Shown here: piece after piece, positions 1 to 7,052 of the stretch
How positions within the stretch are numbered: the first letter of the stretch is position 1
Layout: every line of letters begins with the position of its first letter
IMG/VR virus record: IMGVR_UViG_3300023174_000307
Span: 1 to 42,165 of that record
Source of the DNA: a virus
Direction: 5' to 3' (one strand)
DNA: 42,165 nucleotides
Position numbers and translations under genes: made by a program
The notes under the pieces: generated by a model
The model's database searches: none
Seen by the model: the letters and a program-made list of their open reading frames with translations, nothing else
Told to the model about the DNA's origin: nothing

Positions 1-54
1 CGAGGTGACGCTCGCGAATTCCTTCGGCGAGCTGGTCTAGAGTAAACTTTGACA
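1..54 (-). CDS. 5' end of probable major capsid protein gene (gp23-like), cut by window edge
   Basis: Only the first 18 codons are present, starting at ATG 54 and beginning MSKFTLDQLAEGIRERHL. The start is preceded by a strong ribosome site, AAGGAG, seven bases before ATG. In T4-like phages the gene directly downstream of the scaffold gene 22 is the major capsid gene 23, and this reading frame lies 47 bases downstream of the gp22-like gene, so the identity rests on position and not on sequence similarity. Residues 9 to 11 (LAE) would fit the (L/I)xE consensus for gp21-family cleavage, although T4 gp23 is cut much further in, near residue 65. The gap before it holds a candidate promoter motif. 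Confidence 0.55.
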
Positions 55-81
55 TTTTCTATCTCCTTGTATGGTTAATTG

Positions 82-89
82 AATAAATC
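82..89 (-). promoter_or_regulatory. Candidate late-promoter element before the capsid gene
   Basis: On the coding strand the gap reads GATTTATTC, ending 27 bases before the capsid start codon. It resembles the better matches at 1744, 18725 and 38963, all in intergenic gaps just before a start. The plus strand reads AATAAATC, close to the T4 late core TATAAATA but pointing away from the gene. This is the weakest of the four matches and there is no experimental support. Confidence 0.25.
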
Positions 90-101
90 TAATCTGACAA
101 A

Positions 102-1067
102 TCACTCAGCAATGCCAGCAAGCACTGCCCAGCGGTTGACCTCACCAGCCGATTCATCGAGCCTCTGGCTCGTGCGGACTGGTCTTGAAGAACCACCTGC
201 ACTGCGTGCACCCTCTGCAAGCCTTCCGCCGGTGGTGACCAGCGATTCCGAGAGGCTTGTATAGAGGAGCTTTGCTTCCCTTATGGTCTTGGCCGAGTCG
301 ATTGCCTCGACGACTGACTTGAGCTGCTTCTCCGAGAGAGAGCGGTTGTTCAAAAGCTTATTGACATAGAGAAGCTTTGCGTTGAACAACTTCTGCTCGT
401 CGAGCTGGCGGCGAAGGGTCTCTGCCACCTGCACTGCCTCATTGAGGCGTGCATCTGAGGCACGATTATAGCGGGCCTCCTTCATATGTGCAGCCTCAAC
501 CTCGGACATGCCCTTAACGGCAGCCCCTGGCTTGACTGTCTTCTTCTTTCCTGCCTTGTCCTTCTCGGAGAGGGCATTGAGCTTCACGTCCTTAGCCTTG
601 GAGCCTCCGCCGAAGTGATGAGCCATATCAGACTCTGCATTCAGCTTCTTAGTTGCGCCGCGGCGCTTGCGGGCTTCCATTAGAGCGCGTGCGATGGTGG
701 ACTCGTCGATCTCGTATACGGTCTCATTTTCCTCGAGGTCTTCACCTTCGTATTCCATCTCGCCGTGCATCTCGCCCTCTTCCTGGGCTTCCTCTTCCTC
801 AGCTGGCTCTTCCTCTTCAGAGCCCTCGGCGCCCATCTCATCAGAAAGGGCCTGGAGCTGTGCTATGATATCAGAGAGCTGTGCAGCTGGATCCTCAGTA
901 GGAGCCTCTTCTTCGGCGGGCATCTCTTCGGCGGCTGGGGCCTCTTCTTCGGCCTCGTACATTTCGTCCATTTCCATTTCCATTTCCTCTTGCTCTTCAT
1001 CGGCCTCATAGAGGTTGAAATCAGAGGACTCTCTCAGGAGATTCCTGAGAAGTGTTCTTGTAGACAT
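102..1067 (-). CDS. Possible short scaffold form from an internal in-frame start
   Basis: ATG at 1067 is in the same frame as the long scaffold (its codon 221) and would give a 321-residue protein beginning MSTRTLLRNLLRESSDF. It is preceded by AAGGAG at 1082 to 1077, nine bases upstream. The site AAGGAGATAGAA is identical to the one before the capsid gene at 54. The predicted short product contains the whole Glu-rich region and the gp22-like C-terminus, and its length is close to that of T4 gp22. Both the long and the short form begin MSTR. Nested scaffold genes are known in other phages (lambda C and Nu3). That both forms are made here is inference from the ribosome site alone. Confidence 0.45.
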   Translation of the reverse strand: MSTRTLLRNLLRESSDFNLYEADEEQEEMEMEMDEMYEAEEEAPAAEEMPAEEEAPTEDPAAQLSDIIAQLQALSDEMGAEGSEEEEPAEEEEAQEEGEMHGEMEYEGEDLEENETVYEIDESTIARALMEARKRRGATKKLNAESDMAHHFGGGSKAKDVKLNALSEKDKAGKKKTVKPGAAVKGMSEVEAAHMKEARYNRASDARLNEAVQVAETLRRQLDEQKLFNAKLLYVNKLLNNRSLSEKQLKSVVEAIDSAKTIREAKLLYTSLSESLVTTGGRLAEGARSAGGSSRPVRTSQRLDESAGEVNRWAVLAGIAE

Positions 1068-1727
1068 ATGTTCTATCTCCTTTAGTAGATTGGAAAACTC
1101 AATTCTTGCGTTCTCTGAGAGATCGCTGTTCGACTCTTGCAGCTCCTGCTTGAGTCCAATGGACTTCCTCAGGATGGCGTTAAACTCCTCAACGATTTGG
1201 ATTGCAGCCCCTTTTGAGGCACTGCTCTCATTGAGGGCGTTGAGGGCCCTCCCAAGCATCTTGAGCTCCAGCCTGAGGGCTTTAGAACGGTCTAGGACAG
1301 TTGGACTGCCATCGACTATCCTGAGGAGCGTCTCCAGAGACTCACTAGTCAAATCAATTGCGCTCTCTTCTTTTAGATTGAGAGTGACGGACTTGACGCC
1401 AGCTGGAACATGGAGGTCAACGCCTGCAGTCTGCTGTGCAGGGAAACTTTGACCCACTGAGGGCGGCATAAGCATTGGAGGAACAGCAGGCGCCTCAGCA
1501 TGCTCATCATGCTCATCATGCTCTTCCTCATCTTCCATAGACAACAAAAGGTCGTCGATATCATCACCGCCAGAATTTTCTTCTGCCGATTCAAACAGCG
1601 ACTTTTCAACCATTGCTCTTATTCTAGGAGCAAATGCTTCTACGAGCTTCTTCTTAGCATTCTCCTCAGCCATGCGGATGAGGTCGTTTGCTTCATCAAT
1701 TGCTTCTTTATAGATCCTAGTTGACAT
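102..1727 (-). CDS. gp22: Prohead core scaffold protein (gp22-like), long form
   Basis: This 541-residue protein is highly charged and largely helical. The N-terminal 50 residues form an amphipathic helix (MSTRIYKEAIDEANDLI...). Residues 68 to 77 hold a short DEH repeat, residues about 239 to 322 are an extreme Glu-rich stretch, and residues about 440 to 510 match the C-terminal part of gp22 scaffolds (LLYVNKLLNN, then SEKQLKSVVEAID). The role known for the family is to form the internal core on which the prohead shell assembles and then be degraded by the gp21 protease. Its place between protease and capsid genes agrees. T4 gp22 is only about 270 residues, so this version is nearly twice as long. 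A second, strongly primed start lies at codon 221. The gene is visibly richer in G and C than the tail genes. Confidence 0.85.
   Translation of the reverse strand: MSTRIYKEAIDEANDLIRMAEENAKKKLVEAFAPRIRAMVEKSLFESAEENSGGDDIDDLLLSMEDEEEHDEHDEHAEAPAVPPMLMPPSVGQSFPAQQTAGVDLHVPAGVKSVTLNLKEESAIDLTSESLETLLRIVDGSPTVLDRSKALRLELKMLGRALNALNESSASKGAAIQIVEEFNAILRKSIGLKQELQESNSDLSENARIEFSNLLKEIEHMSTRTLLRNLLRESSDFNLYEADEEQEEMEMEMDEMYEAEEEAPAAEEMPAEEEAPTEDPAAQLSDIIAQLQALSDEMGAEGSEEEEPAEEEEAQEEGEMHGEMEYEGEDLEENETVYEIDESTIARALMEARKRRGATKKLNAESDMAHHFGGGSKAKDVKLNALSEKDKAGKKKTVKPGAAVKGMSEVEAAHMKEARYNRASDARLNEAVQVAETLRRQLDEQKLFNAKLLYVNKLLNNRSLSEKQLKSVVEAIDSAKTIREAKLLYTSLSESLVTTGGRLAEGARSAGGSSRPVRTSQRLDESAGEVNRWAVLAGIAE
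1498..1522. repeat. Nine-base tandem repeat in the scaffold gene
   Basis: The unit atgctcatc is repeated almost three times. On the coding strand it encodes the tripeptide Asp-Glu-His three times in a row near residues 68 to 77 of the scaffold, just before a Pro-rich segment. It is probably a replication-slippage product in a disordered linker. The cluster of His beside acidic residues is unusual but no function is implied. Confidence 0.7.
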
Positions 1728-1743
1728 CTCGAGACTCTCAGAT

Positions 1744-1753
1744 GATAAATATT
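1744..1753 (-). promoter_or_regulatory. Candidate late-promoter element before the scaffold gene
   Basis: The coding strand reads AATATTTATC, ending 16 bases before the scaffold ATG at 1727, in a 42-base gap. Nearly the same ten bases occur before the genes starting at 18708 and 38948. The plus strand contains GATAAATA, a T4-like late core in reverse orientation. Recurrence in intergenic gaps supports a regulatory role, but the orientation leaves doubt. Confidence 0.35.
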
Positions 1754-1769
1754 AGCTAAAATTGCTTCG

Positions 1770-2372
1770 TTACTTGTAGAGATTGCTAGTTTGATAAAAT
1801 CTCACTAGCTCTTTTATTTTTTCTACAACTTCGTTGTCATCTTCAGGATTTTCTGGCTCTACTGGATCGATTTCTTTTGGTGCTGTGCTCCAGCCTTTCT
1901 TTGAACCAAAGCCGTGTATGATGACTTGAAATGGCCTGATGGATCCGCCGACATAACCATCGCCAGATACAGCTTCTTTATTCTTGTAGAGACCTACTAT
2001 TGGTGAGATTGATCCTTTAGTCCTGTTCTTTCCAACAGCCTCACCGAACATTCCTGTAGGGGTTGCTGATCCATAATAGTAGTATGGATCTGTCTTTCTA
2101 GTGGAATACGGATCTCTATAAGGAGTCACACCTATCTTGTTGTGAAATTGCCTATTAGCAACTTCGACCTCAGGATCCCAGATGAGTTCCTCATCGTCTT
2201 CCTCATCTCCTTCTACTTCTTCCTCAGCAGGATCAGAGTCCCTATATGGAAAAGAAGATTGGTATGATCTCTGAGCATGAAAACCGGTCTTGGCACTATA
2301 TCCAAGACCGGTCCTCGCGTCATAGTTTGGAAAATTTGCAGGGGAGGAGATAGCCTCCCACAGCTTAGACAT
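1770..2372 (-). CDS. Unknown head-locus protein, Tyr/Pro rich, acidic
   Basis: I do not recognise this 200-residue protein. It begins MSKLWEAISSP, has an acidic stretch near residues 48 to 66, and a Tyr/Arg/Pro-rich middle (PYRDPYSTRKTDPYYYYG) that looks extended and not globular. Residues 140 to 160 (SIRPFQVIIHGFGSKK) are the most strand-like segment. No signal peptide or membrane segment is visible. Its ATG overlaps the stop of the gene upstream as TGATG, so translation is likely coupled. It sits between the protease and scaffold genes, so a prohead or capsid-associated role is inferred from place only. LWE at residues 4 to 6 would fit the gp21 cleavage consensus. Confidence 0.75.
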   Translation of the reverse strand: MSKLWEAISSPANFPNYDARTGLGYSAKTGFHAQRSYQSSFPYRDSDPAEEEVEGDEEDDEELIWDPEVEVANRQFHNKIGVTPYRDPYSTRKTDPYYYYGSATPTGMFGEAVGKNRTKGSISPIVGLYKNKEAVSGDGYVGGSIRPFQVIIHGFGSKKGWSTAPKEIDPVEPENPEDDNEVVEKIKELVRFYQTSNLYK

Positions 2373-2911
2373 CAGGAATTGGCCGTAGCTGTAGACTTAC
2401 CTGGGAGGTAGTCGTTAGTTGGCTCTCCAAGTGACATTCTATCAGATGAAATCTTTGGATCTCTTCCAGGCTGCGTTGCATCTGTAGAGGAGCCAAGGTT
2501 TGCTAGAGAGTTGGTTGGAGTTGATCCGTAACCCGATGGAGCAGCTACCTGATCTGCTGGATCTGCAGAGCCAGGTCCTGGAGAGATTGGGTTTGGTACC
2601 CAGGCAGATGCAGGTAGACCGCCGCCGCCTGTTGGAACTGCTCCATAAGTTGGTGGCTGCCTAGCAGAGTCAGAAGCATTGAGGCCAAAGTCTCTATCGA
2701 CAGCACCAGTCTGGAGGTTATCAACTATCTCCCCAGTGAGCAAAATATCCTGAGCTATTTTCTTATAGTCTGCCGCGCCGACCGTTCCTGGATAGTCAAC
2801 TGCACCTGGCGCGCCTGGGAAGAGCTGTAGAAGCGTGGCTGTATCGCTGCTTCCGAGACCCTTTGTCGTCGGCGTGACTATGTTTATTGTAGGATGTATA
2901 TAGGTTGGCAT
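2372..2911 (-). CDS. Unknown head-locus protein, low-complexity Pro/Gly/Ser/Ala rich
   Basis: This 179-residue protein has no family I recognise. After about 70 residues of mixed composition (containing LQLFPGAPGAVDYPG), the rest is dominated by Pro, Gly, Ser, Ala and Thr with few hydrophobics and looks disordered. There are no cysteines, no membrane segment and no enzyme motif. The start ATG at 2911 follows AAGGA nine bases upstream. The gene is coupled to the next one through TGATG. Its place among protease, scaffold and capsid genes suggests a structural or core protein, but this is inference from context. Confidence 0.7.
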   Translation of the reverse strand: MPTYIHPTINIVTPTTKGLGSSDTATLLQLFPGAPGAVDYPGTVGAADYKKIAQDILLTGEIVDNLQTGAVDRDFGLNASDSARQPPTYGAVPTGGGGLPASAWVPNPISPGPGSADPADQVAAPSGYGSTPTNSLANLGSSTDATQPGRDPKISSDRMSLGEPTNDYLPGKSTATANS

Positions 2912-2942
2912 GGCAGTTATTCCTTATAAGAAAATTTCAAGA

Positions 2943-3167
2943 TCAGCTTCTGGCCTTCTTGATCTTGGCATCAATTACGCGGCCAAGATGTGCATGAGCT
3001 TCCTTGAGCTTAAGCAATTTAGCAAAATTGACTGACTTCTCTAGAGTGTCAGCAAGCTCATCAGCCTCGACCTCTTCAGCGTCGCCAACAAGCTCCTCGC
3101 TCTCTTGGAGCTTTGCCATCTCTTCCATAACAATACGACGAAGCAGCTCTGGTGTAAGATTCTTCAT
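2943..3167 (-). CDS. Small acidic helical protein, possible prohead core component
   Basis: The 74-residue product is almost entirely helical and charged. It opens with an amphipathic helix, MKNLTPELLRRIVMEEMAKL, ending in LQE at residues 20 to 22. It continues through an acidic centre and closes with a basic tail (DAKIKKARS). The gene follows a 40-base gap and has AGAGGAAAAGAAA before ATG. The opening helix is similar in style to that of the 147-residue neighbour (LKSIVKECLVEIL). In T4 the corresponding region encodes small core proteins gp67 and gp68, so a core role is plausible, but I cannot show homology. The (L/I)xE end of the helix fits a gp21-family cut site. Confidence 0.7.
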   Translation of the reverse strand: MKNLTPELLRRIVMEEMAKLQESEELVGDAEEVEADELADTLEKSVNFAKLLKLKEAHAHLGRVIDAKIKKARS

Positions 3168-3207
3168 TTTCTTTTCCTCTAAAGCGTTTTACGCCTGACT
3201 CTACTTA

Positions 3208-3651
3208 TCAATCACTTGAACTTTCTTTCCCTGAAAAAGCTAGAAATTCCCAGTTCCTTGAAGAGCTGAACATTTCCATTGGATCTACGCCAGTGTCAAC
3301 CACAGGATTTCCTGGCCTCGAAGACTCATTCATTCCCTGCTGGGGGAGAGTATTCCTAGCAGTGTCTGCAAATATGGATGCCATAACATCATTGCCACCA
3401 GCTAATTCCTTGGCAACTGAGGCTAGAGGGTCTCTTGGCTGCGCCGACTGAGGGCGAGCTGGTGTTCCATGATGAATAAAGTCTAGACCTGGCCTATTCC
3501 TGCTGAGCTTTGACCTCTCATCCTGCTTTGGAGCAGCCCTAACAGAATTTTCGTTTACTTTAGCCTTTGGAGCGGTCTTTGTACCCACTCCTTCCATTAG
3601 GATCTCTACTAGGCATTCCTTGACAATGCTCTTTAGCTCTGACCTATTCAC
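3208..3651 (-). CDS. Head-locus protein with possible capsid-targeting N-terminus
   Basis: This 147-residue protein starts at GTG 3651, which overlaps the stop of the protease gene as GTGA. The ribosome site GGAGG lies seven bases upstream, which decides the start. The first 20 residues (MNRSELKSIVKECLVEILME) form an amphipathic helix ending in LME, followed by a Gly and a long polar, probably disordered segment rich in Pro, Arg, Asn and Ser. T4 internal head proteins carry a short N-terminal targeting helix that the prohead protease cuts after (L/I)xE, and this protein has the same plan. I do not recognise a family. A role as an encapsidated internal protein is inference. Confidence 0.75.
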   Translation of the reverse strand: MNRSELKSIVKECLVEILMEGVGTKTAPKAKVNENSVRAAPKQDERSKLSRNRPGLDFIHHGTPARPQSAQPRDPLASVAKELAGGNDVMASIFADTARNTLPQQGMNESSRPGNPVVDTGVDPMEMFSSSRNWEFLAFSGKESSSD

Positions 3652-4265
3652 TTTTTATCCTCCCAACCGATAATTTCATTCATAATTCTATCGATCCTGT
3701 CGGACTTTGTGAACGTGTTTTCCAGGTCTTTTGATGAAACTTTCTTGCCTTCAGCCATCATAAAAGCGCCTGGCGTGGATGGCTCCGCAACGAAGTCCCA
3801 GCAGATGAGCTGAAAATCGTCTTGGACGACCTGCCTGTCTCCATCCTTCTTGGTAGAGCCGACGCCGCGGCTTGATATTCCAAGAGTAACTCCGCTCTCC
3901 ACTAGGCTCTGCAGTATCTTTCCGCAGGGAGTGTCGAGGAGCTCAACTCTTCCGTATACTACATCTCCATCCATCCAGGCTTCTCTAATGATGTGAGAGA
4001 CCTTCTTGAGCTCTACAACAGACTCGTTAGGATGGTCGCATTCGCCGAGGGCCCTGTTTTCCTTAATAAACTTCTGATAGTTCCTAAGCTCTCTCTCGAG
4101 TATTGGCTTTGGATAGACGCGTCCATTCTGATTCAGGGTGTTAGCCTTCTGCAAAATGCCTTTCATCACTATCTTTCCGCCGTTCTTCTCCTTTTCGATC
4201 TTTATTGTATCAGAATCGTAAGAAAAAGGAGTCCACTCGGTAAGGAGCTGCTTTGAATCACTCAT
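3648..4265 (-). CDS. gp21: Prohead maturation protease (gp21-like)
   Basis: This is a serine protease of the T4 gp21 family, which degrades the scaffold and trims capsid proteins inside the prohead. The 205-residue length matches T4 gp21 (212). The family signature NTLNQNGRVYP lies at residues 42 to 52, the probable catalytic His at 78 within ECDHP, and the catalytic Ser in the GISSRG segment at 129 to 134, followed by DFVAEPSTPGA. The start ATG at 4265 overlaps the end of the upstream gene by eight bases and follows AGGAGAAGG. Residues 7 to 10 (LLTE) fit the enzyme's own cleavage consensus, consistent with the self-processing known for gp21. Confidence 0.93.
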   Translation of the reverse strand: MSDSKQLLTEWTPFSYDSDTIKIEKEKNGGKIVMKGILQKANTLNQNGRVYPKPILERELRNYQKFIKENRALGECDHPNESVVELKKVSHIIREAWMDGDVVYGRVELLDTPCGKILQSLVESGVTLGISSRGVGSTKKDGDRQVVQDDFQLICWDFVAEPSTPGAFMMAEGKKVSSKDLENTFTKSDRIDRIMNEIIGWEDKK

Positions 4266-5085
4266 TGCCTTCTCCTGAAATCTCTTCGCAGAGCTTTCCT
4301 AAAACAAGAAACTTAGACACATTCTCGCTGGAGGTGTCGCCTGGGTCGAGGCTGCGGACAGCCTCAGATACAACACCAATCTTGGATAGCACTATCTCAG
4401 AAGACTCAACGCTCTTAAGGTCATCCATTCTCTTTAGCGTGCCTTCCTTTATCTTGCCGAGGATTGGCTTGAGCTGCTCTTCATTGCCTTTAGCAGCCAT
4501 AGAGATGAGGGTAATCTGCTCAGGCGTGAATGACTCGCTAGTGCTCTGGATGAACTTCTGCTTTGCAAGCTTGAGAGAGAGAGGATTGACCCCCTCAGAG
4601 ACTACAACAGCTGGCGTAGACTTTGGCTTCTTCAGGATCTCAACAACCTTTTCTTCAAGCTGAACAACCTCAGATGGAGAGGACTTGCCTGGGCTTCTCC
4701 AGGCATTGAGAAGTATCTGGATAGTTGCTAGATCTCTATATTCTGGAATCCTCATGTCATAGAGAGAGCTCTCATTGAGTTCTCTATTTATTGCTGATAT
4801 GAGATGACCCTTCTCATTCTCAAGCCTAGCTGGATCGTGATTTTCGGCTGCTCTTCTAGCCTCAGCAACTATCTTTCTAGCCACAAATTCATCAACATGA
4901 GTCCTCATAAAGGAGTTGAATAGCCTAAACTCCCTATAAAGCTCAGATCCCTTTGAATAGTGTTCAGAGAGAACCCTCTTAGCTTGCGAAGCTTTTTCAT
5001 ACCTTCCCTCGATGATAGATCTCGAGATATAGCGTATGAGCTGCTCATATATCAGCGCAGCATTTCTCTTCTTATTGTGCTTCAT
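4258..5085 (-). CDS. Conserved-looking helical protein between portal and protease, function unknown
   Basis: The 275-residue product is mostly helical with many charged residues and a basic opening (MKHNKKRNAALIYEQLIRYI). The central segment MRIPEYRDLATIQILLNAWR has the look of a conserved core. There are no cysteine clusters, membrane spans or enzyme motifs that I can name. It starts one base after the portal stop and overlaps the protease start, so the three genes are surely co-translated. In T4 this slot holds the small core genes 67 and 68, which this does not resemble. A head-assembly role, perhaps in core or neck, is inferred from position only. Confidence 0.8.
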   Translation of the reverse strand: MKHNKKRNAALIYEQLIRYISRSIIEGRYEKASQAKRVLSEHYSKGSELYREFRLFNSFMRTHVDEFVARKIVAEARRAAENHDPARLENEKGHLISAINRELNESSLYDMRIPEYRDLATIQILLNAWRSPGKSSPSEVVQLEEKVVEILKKPKSTPAVVVSEGVNPLSLKLAKQKFIQSTSESFTPEQITLISMAAKGNEEQLKPILGKIKEGTLKRMDDLKSVESSEIVLSKIGVVSEAVRSLDPGDTSSENVSKFLVLGKLCEEISGEGNE

Positions 5086-5086
5086 C

Positions 5087-7036
5087 CTAGGATTCCCCTT
5101 CGCTCTCTTCGTCTAACAGACGCTCTTCACTGAGAAGCGTACTCATGGAATTAGATCTATTTATTTTGCTCCCGAGCTTCTTTAGGTTGGAAGCAAAATC
5201 TGTTGTAATTCTTGGCTCAGAAGTTACGGTTTTGATCCCAAAAATTTCTTCAACTAGAGAAACATTTGGATCAATCTCTGAGTCTGACTCGATTCTCATA
5301 GTCTGCTTGAAGTCGTATGGATCATTAGAGGTATCCTGGCTCCTCTTGCCTATGGTCATAGAGAGGTCATCTTGAATGCCAGCTTTAGAGTTTGAGAATC
5401 TTCCTCTATTCCTAGCTGACTTTCTCCTTCCACCGAAGACATTCTGGGCTTCGCTCGATATCCTAACAGGAAGGTCAAAGTCTATCTCTCCGATTATATC
5501 TCCTTCGCTTGAAGAGTCAGATTCAGGAGCAGCGGGAGCTTCAGCAGGGGCTTCAGGAGCAGCAGGAGTTTCGGCTGGCATCTCAGGAGCAGCAGGAGTC
5601 TCTGTAGCGCCACCTTCAGCAGGTGCAGCAGCCTCAGCTGCTGCAGCCTCAACTTCTCCGTCTTCAATCTTGTCCTTCTTCCTTCCTTCCTTGACGCGTT
5701 CTATCTCCTCATTCGTGAGACCAAGAATATTCTTCCTGATCCAGGATCGATCGACAGCGCCTTCTGGAGCAGCTCCAGCAATTTCAAACTTCGTCTTTAT
5801 GAGCTCGAGCTTTTGAAGCTGCGCAACAGAGCTTGGATTGTTGAGGCTGAGACGAAAGTTCATAATCTCATCATCAGAGACTCCGTGGCTGTAGAGGTGA
5901 ATCATAGCCAGCTTGTTGAGCTCTGAGAGGACAACCTTCTGAATTCTAGTTATTGTCCTCGAGAATCTCACGTCTTCCTGAGAAAGAGTAGCTTTGGATC
6001 CAATTGCTTCGTCGTATCCCAGGTAGGCTTTTGGTATCTTGAGAGCAGCAAATAGCTTCTTTTGGATATACGTTACGTCCTCTACGGCAGCAGTGTTCTG
6101 ACCGCCTGCGAGAGTGTCAATCTTTGTTCCAGACTCACTTCCACGAACAGGAATATAGTAGTCATCATCAACAGAAAGTGGATTATATCGAAGATCTGTC
6201 TTTCCTGTTACGCGCTCACTTACTCTATTTCTCTTCAGGCTTGTCTGGGCCTGCTGCATATAGTTTTCAATATCTTCTGGGGGGATATTTCCAACGTCTA
6301 TGTAGAAAATGCGCCTCTCTGGGGCTCTCACTATTCTATAGACCAGCATTGCATCCTCGATGAGGATCAGCTGCCTCCAAATTCTTCTCGCAGATTCTAT
6401 GACAGAGGCACCGTATGGCAAGAAAGCATCATTTCCAAGAAGTCTGAAGTGGGTGACCTGCCAATTTTCAAGCGTCTTATTACCCTTGGTGATCCACCTG
6501 AATCTCACTGCCATTGGATCATCTGGATCGAATCCCTCTTCGCGCTCCATTTCAGCTATTGGTATTGGAAGGACATTGACAATTCCATACTTTGGAGAGA
6601 TGTCGTTGAATGTGAAAAAATCTCCGTACTTGCAGAGATTTCTGATCCACATAGGAAGGTTGAAATCAACATTTATAACATCATAGAAGAGATTATCTAG
6701 GAGCTCCTTTATTACCCTATTCTCAGAGTAGATGTGGAGAACACGGCCAGATTCGTCCTGAGAAGCAGTCTCTTCTGCATAGATATCAAGAGCTGATGCA
6801 ATCTCTGGAGTCGCCTCCATCTCAGAGAAGTCGCTGTACCTCGACATGCGATCAAACTGTCCGTATGCAGAGACTGTGCTTGAATAGACGTCAGATACGT
6901 TCCTACGGAACAGAGAGTATGCTGAAGAGGCTGTAGGACCAGGATCAGGACCCTTTACCTTCCTGCGGATTACAGGGCCGCTTCGAAAGAGCCGAGTCAA
7001 GCGGCTAAATAGATTTTCTTCTTTCTTTGGTGGCAT
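5087..7036 (-). CDS. gp20: Portal vertex protein (gp20-like) with Ala/Pro-rich linker
   Basis: The portal forms the dodecameric ring through which DNA enters the head. The first 450 residues read as a typical T4-type portal: YSLFRRNVSDVYSS near residue 40, an early segment ATPEIASALDIYAEE, then WRQLILIEDAMLVYRIVRAP, a strongly conserved helix of the family, and IGSKATLSQEDVRFSRTI in the crown region. Residues about 459 to 507 are a low-complexity Ala/Pro/Glu stretch, followed by about 140 polar residues. T4 gp20 is 524 residues, so this tail is an extension. The start follows terminase by 16 bases. The end (LLSEERLLDEES) holds possible protease sites. Confidence 0.93.
   Translation of the reverse strand: MPPKKEENLFSRLTRLFRSGPVIRRKVKGPDPGPTASSAYSLFRRNVSDVYSSTVSAYGQFDRMSRYSDFSEMEATPEIASALDIYAEETASQDESGRVLHIYSENRVIKELLDNLFYDVINVDFNLPMWIRNLCKYGDFFTFNDISPKYGIVNVLPIPIAEMEREEGFDPDDPMAVRFRWITKGNKTLENWQVTHFRLLGNDAFLPYGASVIESARRIWRQLILIEDAMLVYRIVRAPERRIFYIDVGNIPPEDIENYMQQAQTSLKRNRVSERVTGKTDLRYNPLSVDDDYYIPVRGSESGTKIDTLAGGQNTAAVEDVTYIQKKLFAALKIPKAYLGYDEAIGSKATLSQEDVRFSRTITRIQKVVLSELNKLAMIHLYSHGVSDDEIMNFRLSLNNPSSVAQLQKLELIKTKFEIAGAAPEGAVDRSWIRKNILGLTNEEIERVKEGRKKDKIEDGEVEAAAAEAAAPAEGGATETPAAPEMPAETPAAPEAPAEAPAAPESDSSSEGDIIGEIDFDLPVRISSEAQNVFGGRRKSARNRGRFSNSKAGIQDDLSMTIGKRSQDTSNDPYDFKQTMRIESDSEIDPNVSLVEEIFGIKTVTSEPRITTDFASNLKKLGSKINRSNSMSTLLSEERLLDEESEGES
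5515..5660. repeat. Imperfect GCAGGAG-type repeats encoding the portal Ala/Pro linker
   Basis: The plus strand contains repeated blocks such as tcaggagcagcaggag, seen at least three times between 5520 and 5600 with small changes, followed by a run of gcagc units. They encode APAAPE-like and PAETPAAPE peptides in the portal. The pattern suggests expansion by slippage or recombination. It should be read as a disordered linker and not as a domain. Confidence 0.7.
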
Positions 7037-7052
7037 ATTCTAAAACTCCGCT

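Noticed and set aside
667-1011. Ser-rich plus-strand open frames of 106 to 114 codons
   Set aside because: They are antisense to the Glu-rich part of the scaffold gene; Glu and Met codons read backwards as Ser, Leu and His.
5158-5165. AATAAATA on the coding strand inside the portal gene, a T4-like late core in the right orientation
   Set aside because: It encodes Ile-Asn-Arg (ATA AAT AGA) and the same peptide produces it at 4785 and 38642. Coding coincidence is the simpler reading.
6062-6700. 212-codon open frame on the plus strand
   Set aside because: It lies fully antisense to the conserved portal gene, has no ribosome site and its product has an odd mix of Cys, Trp and Ile. Shadow frame.
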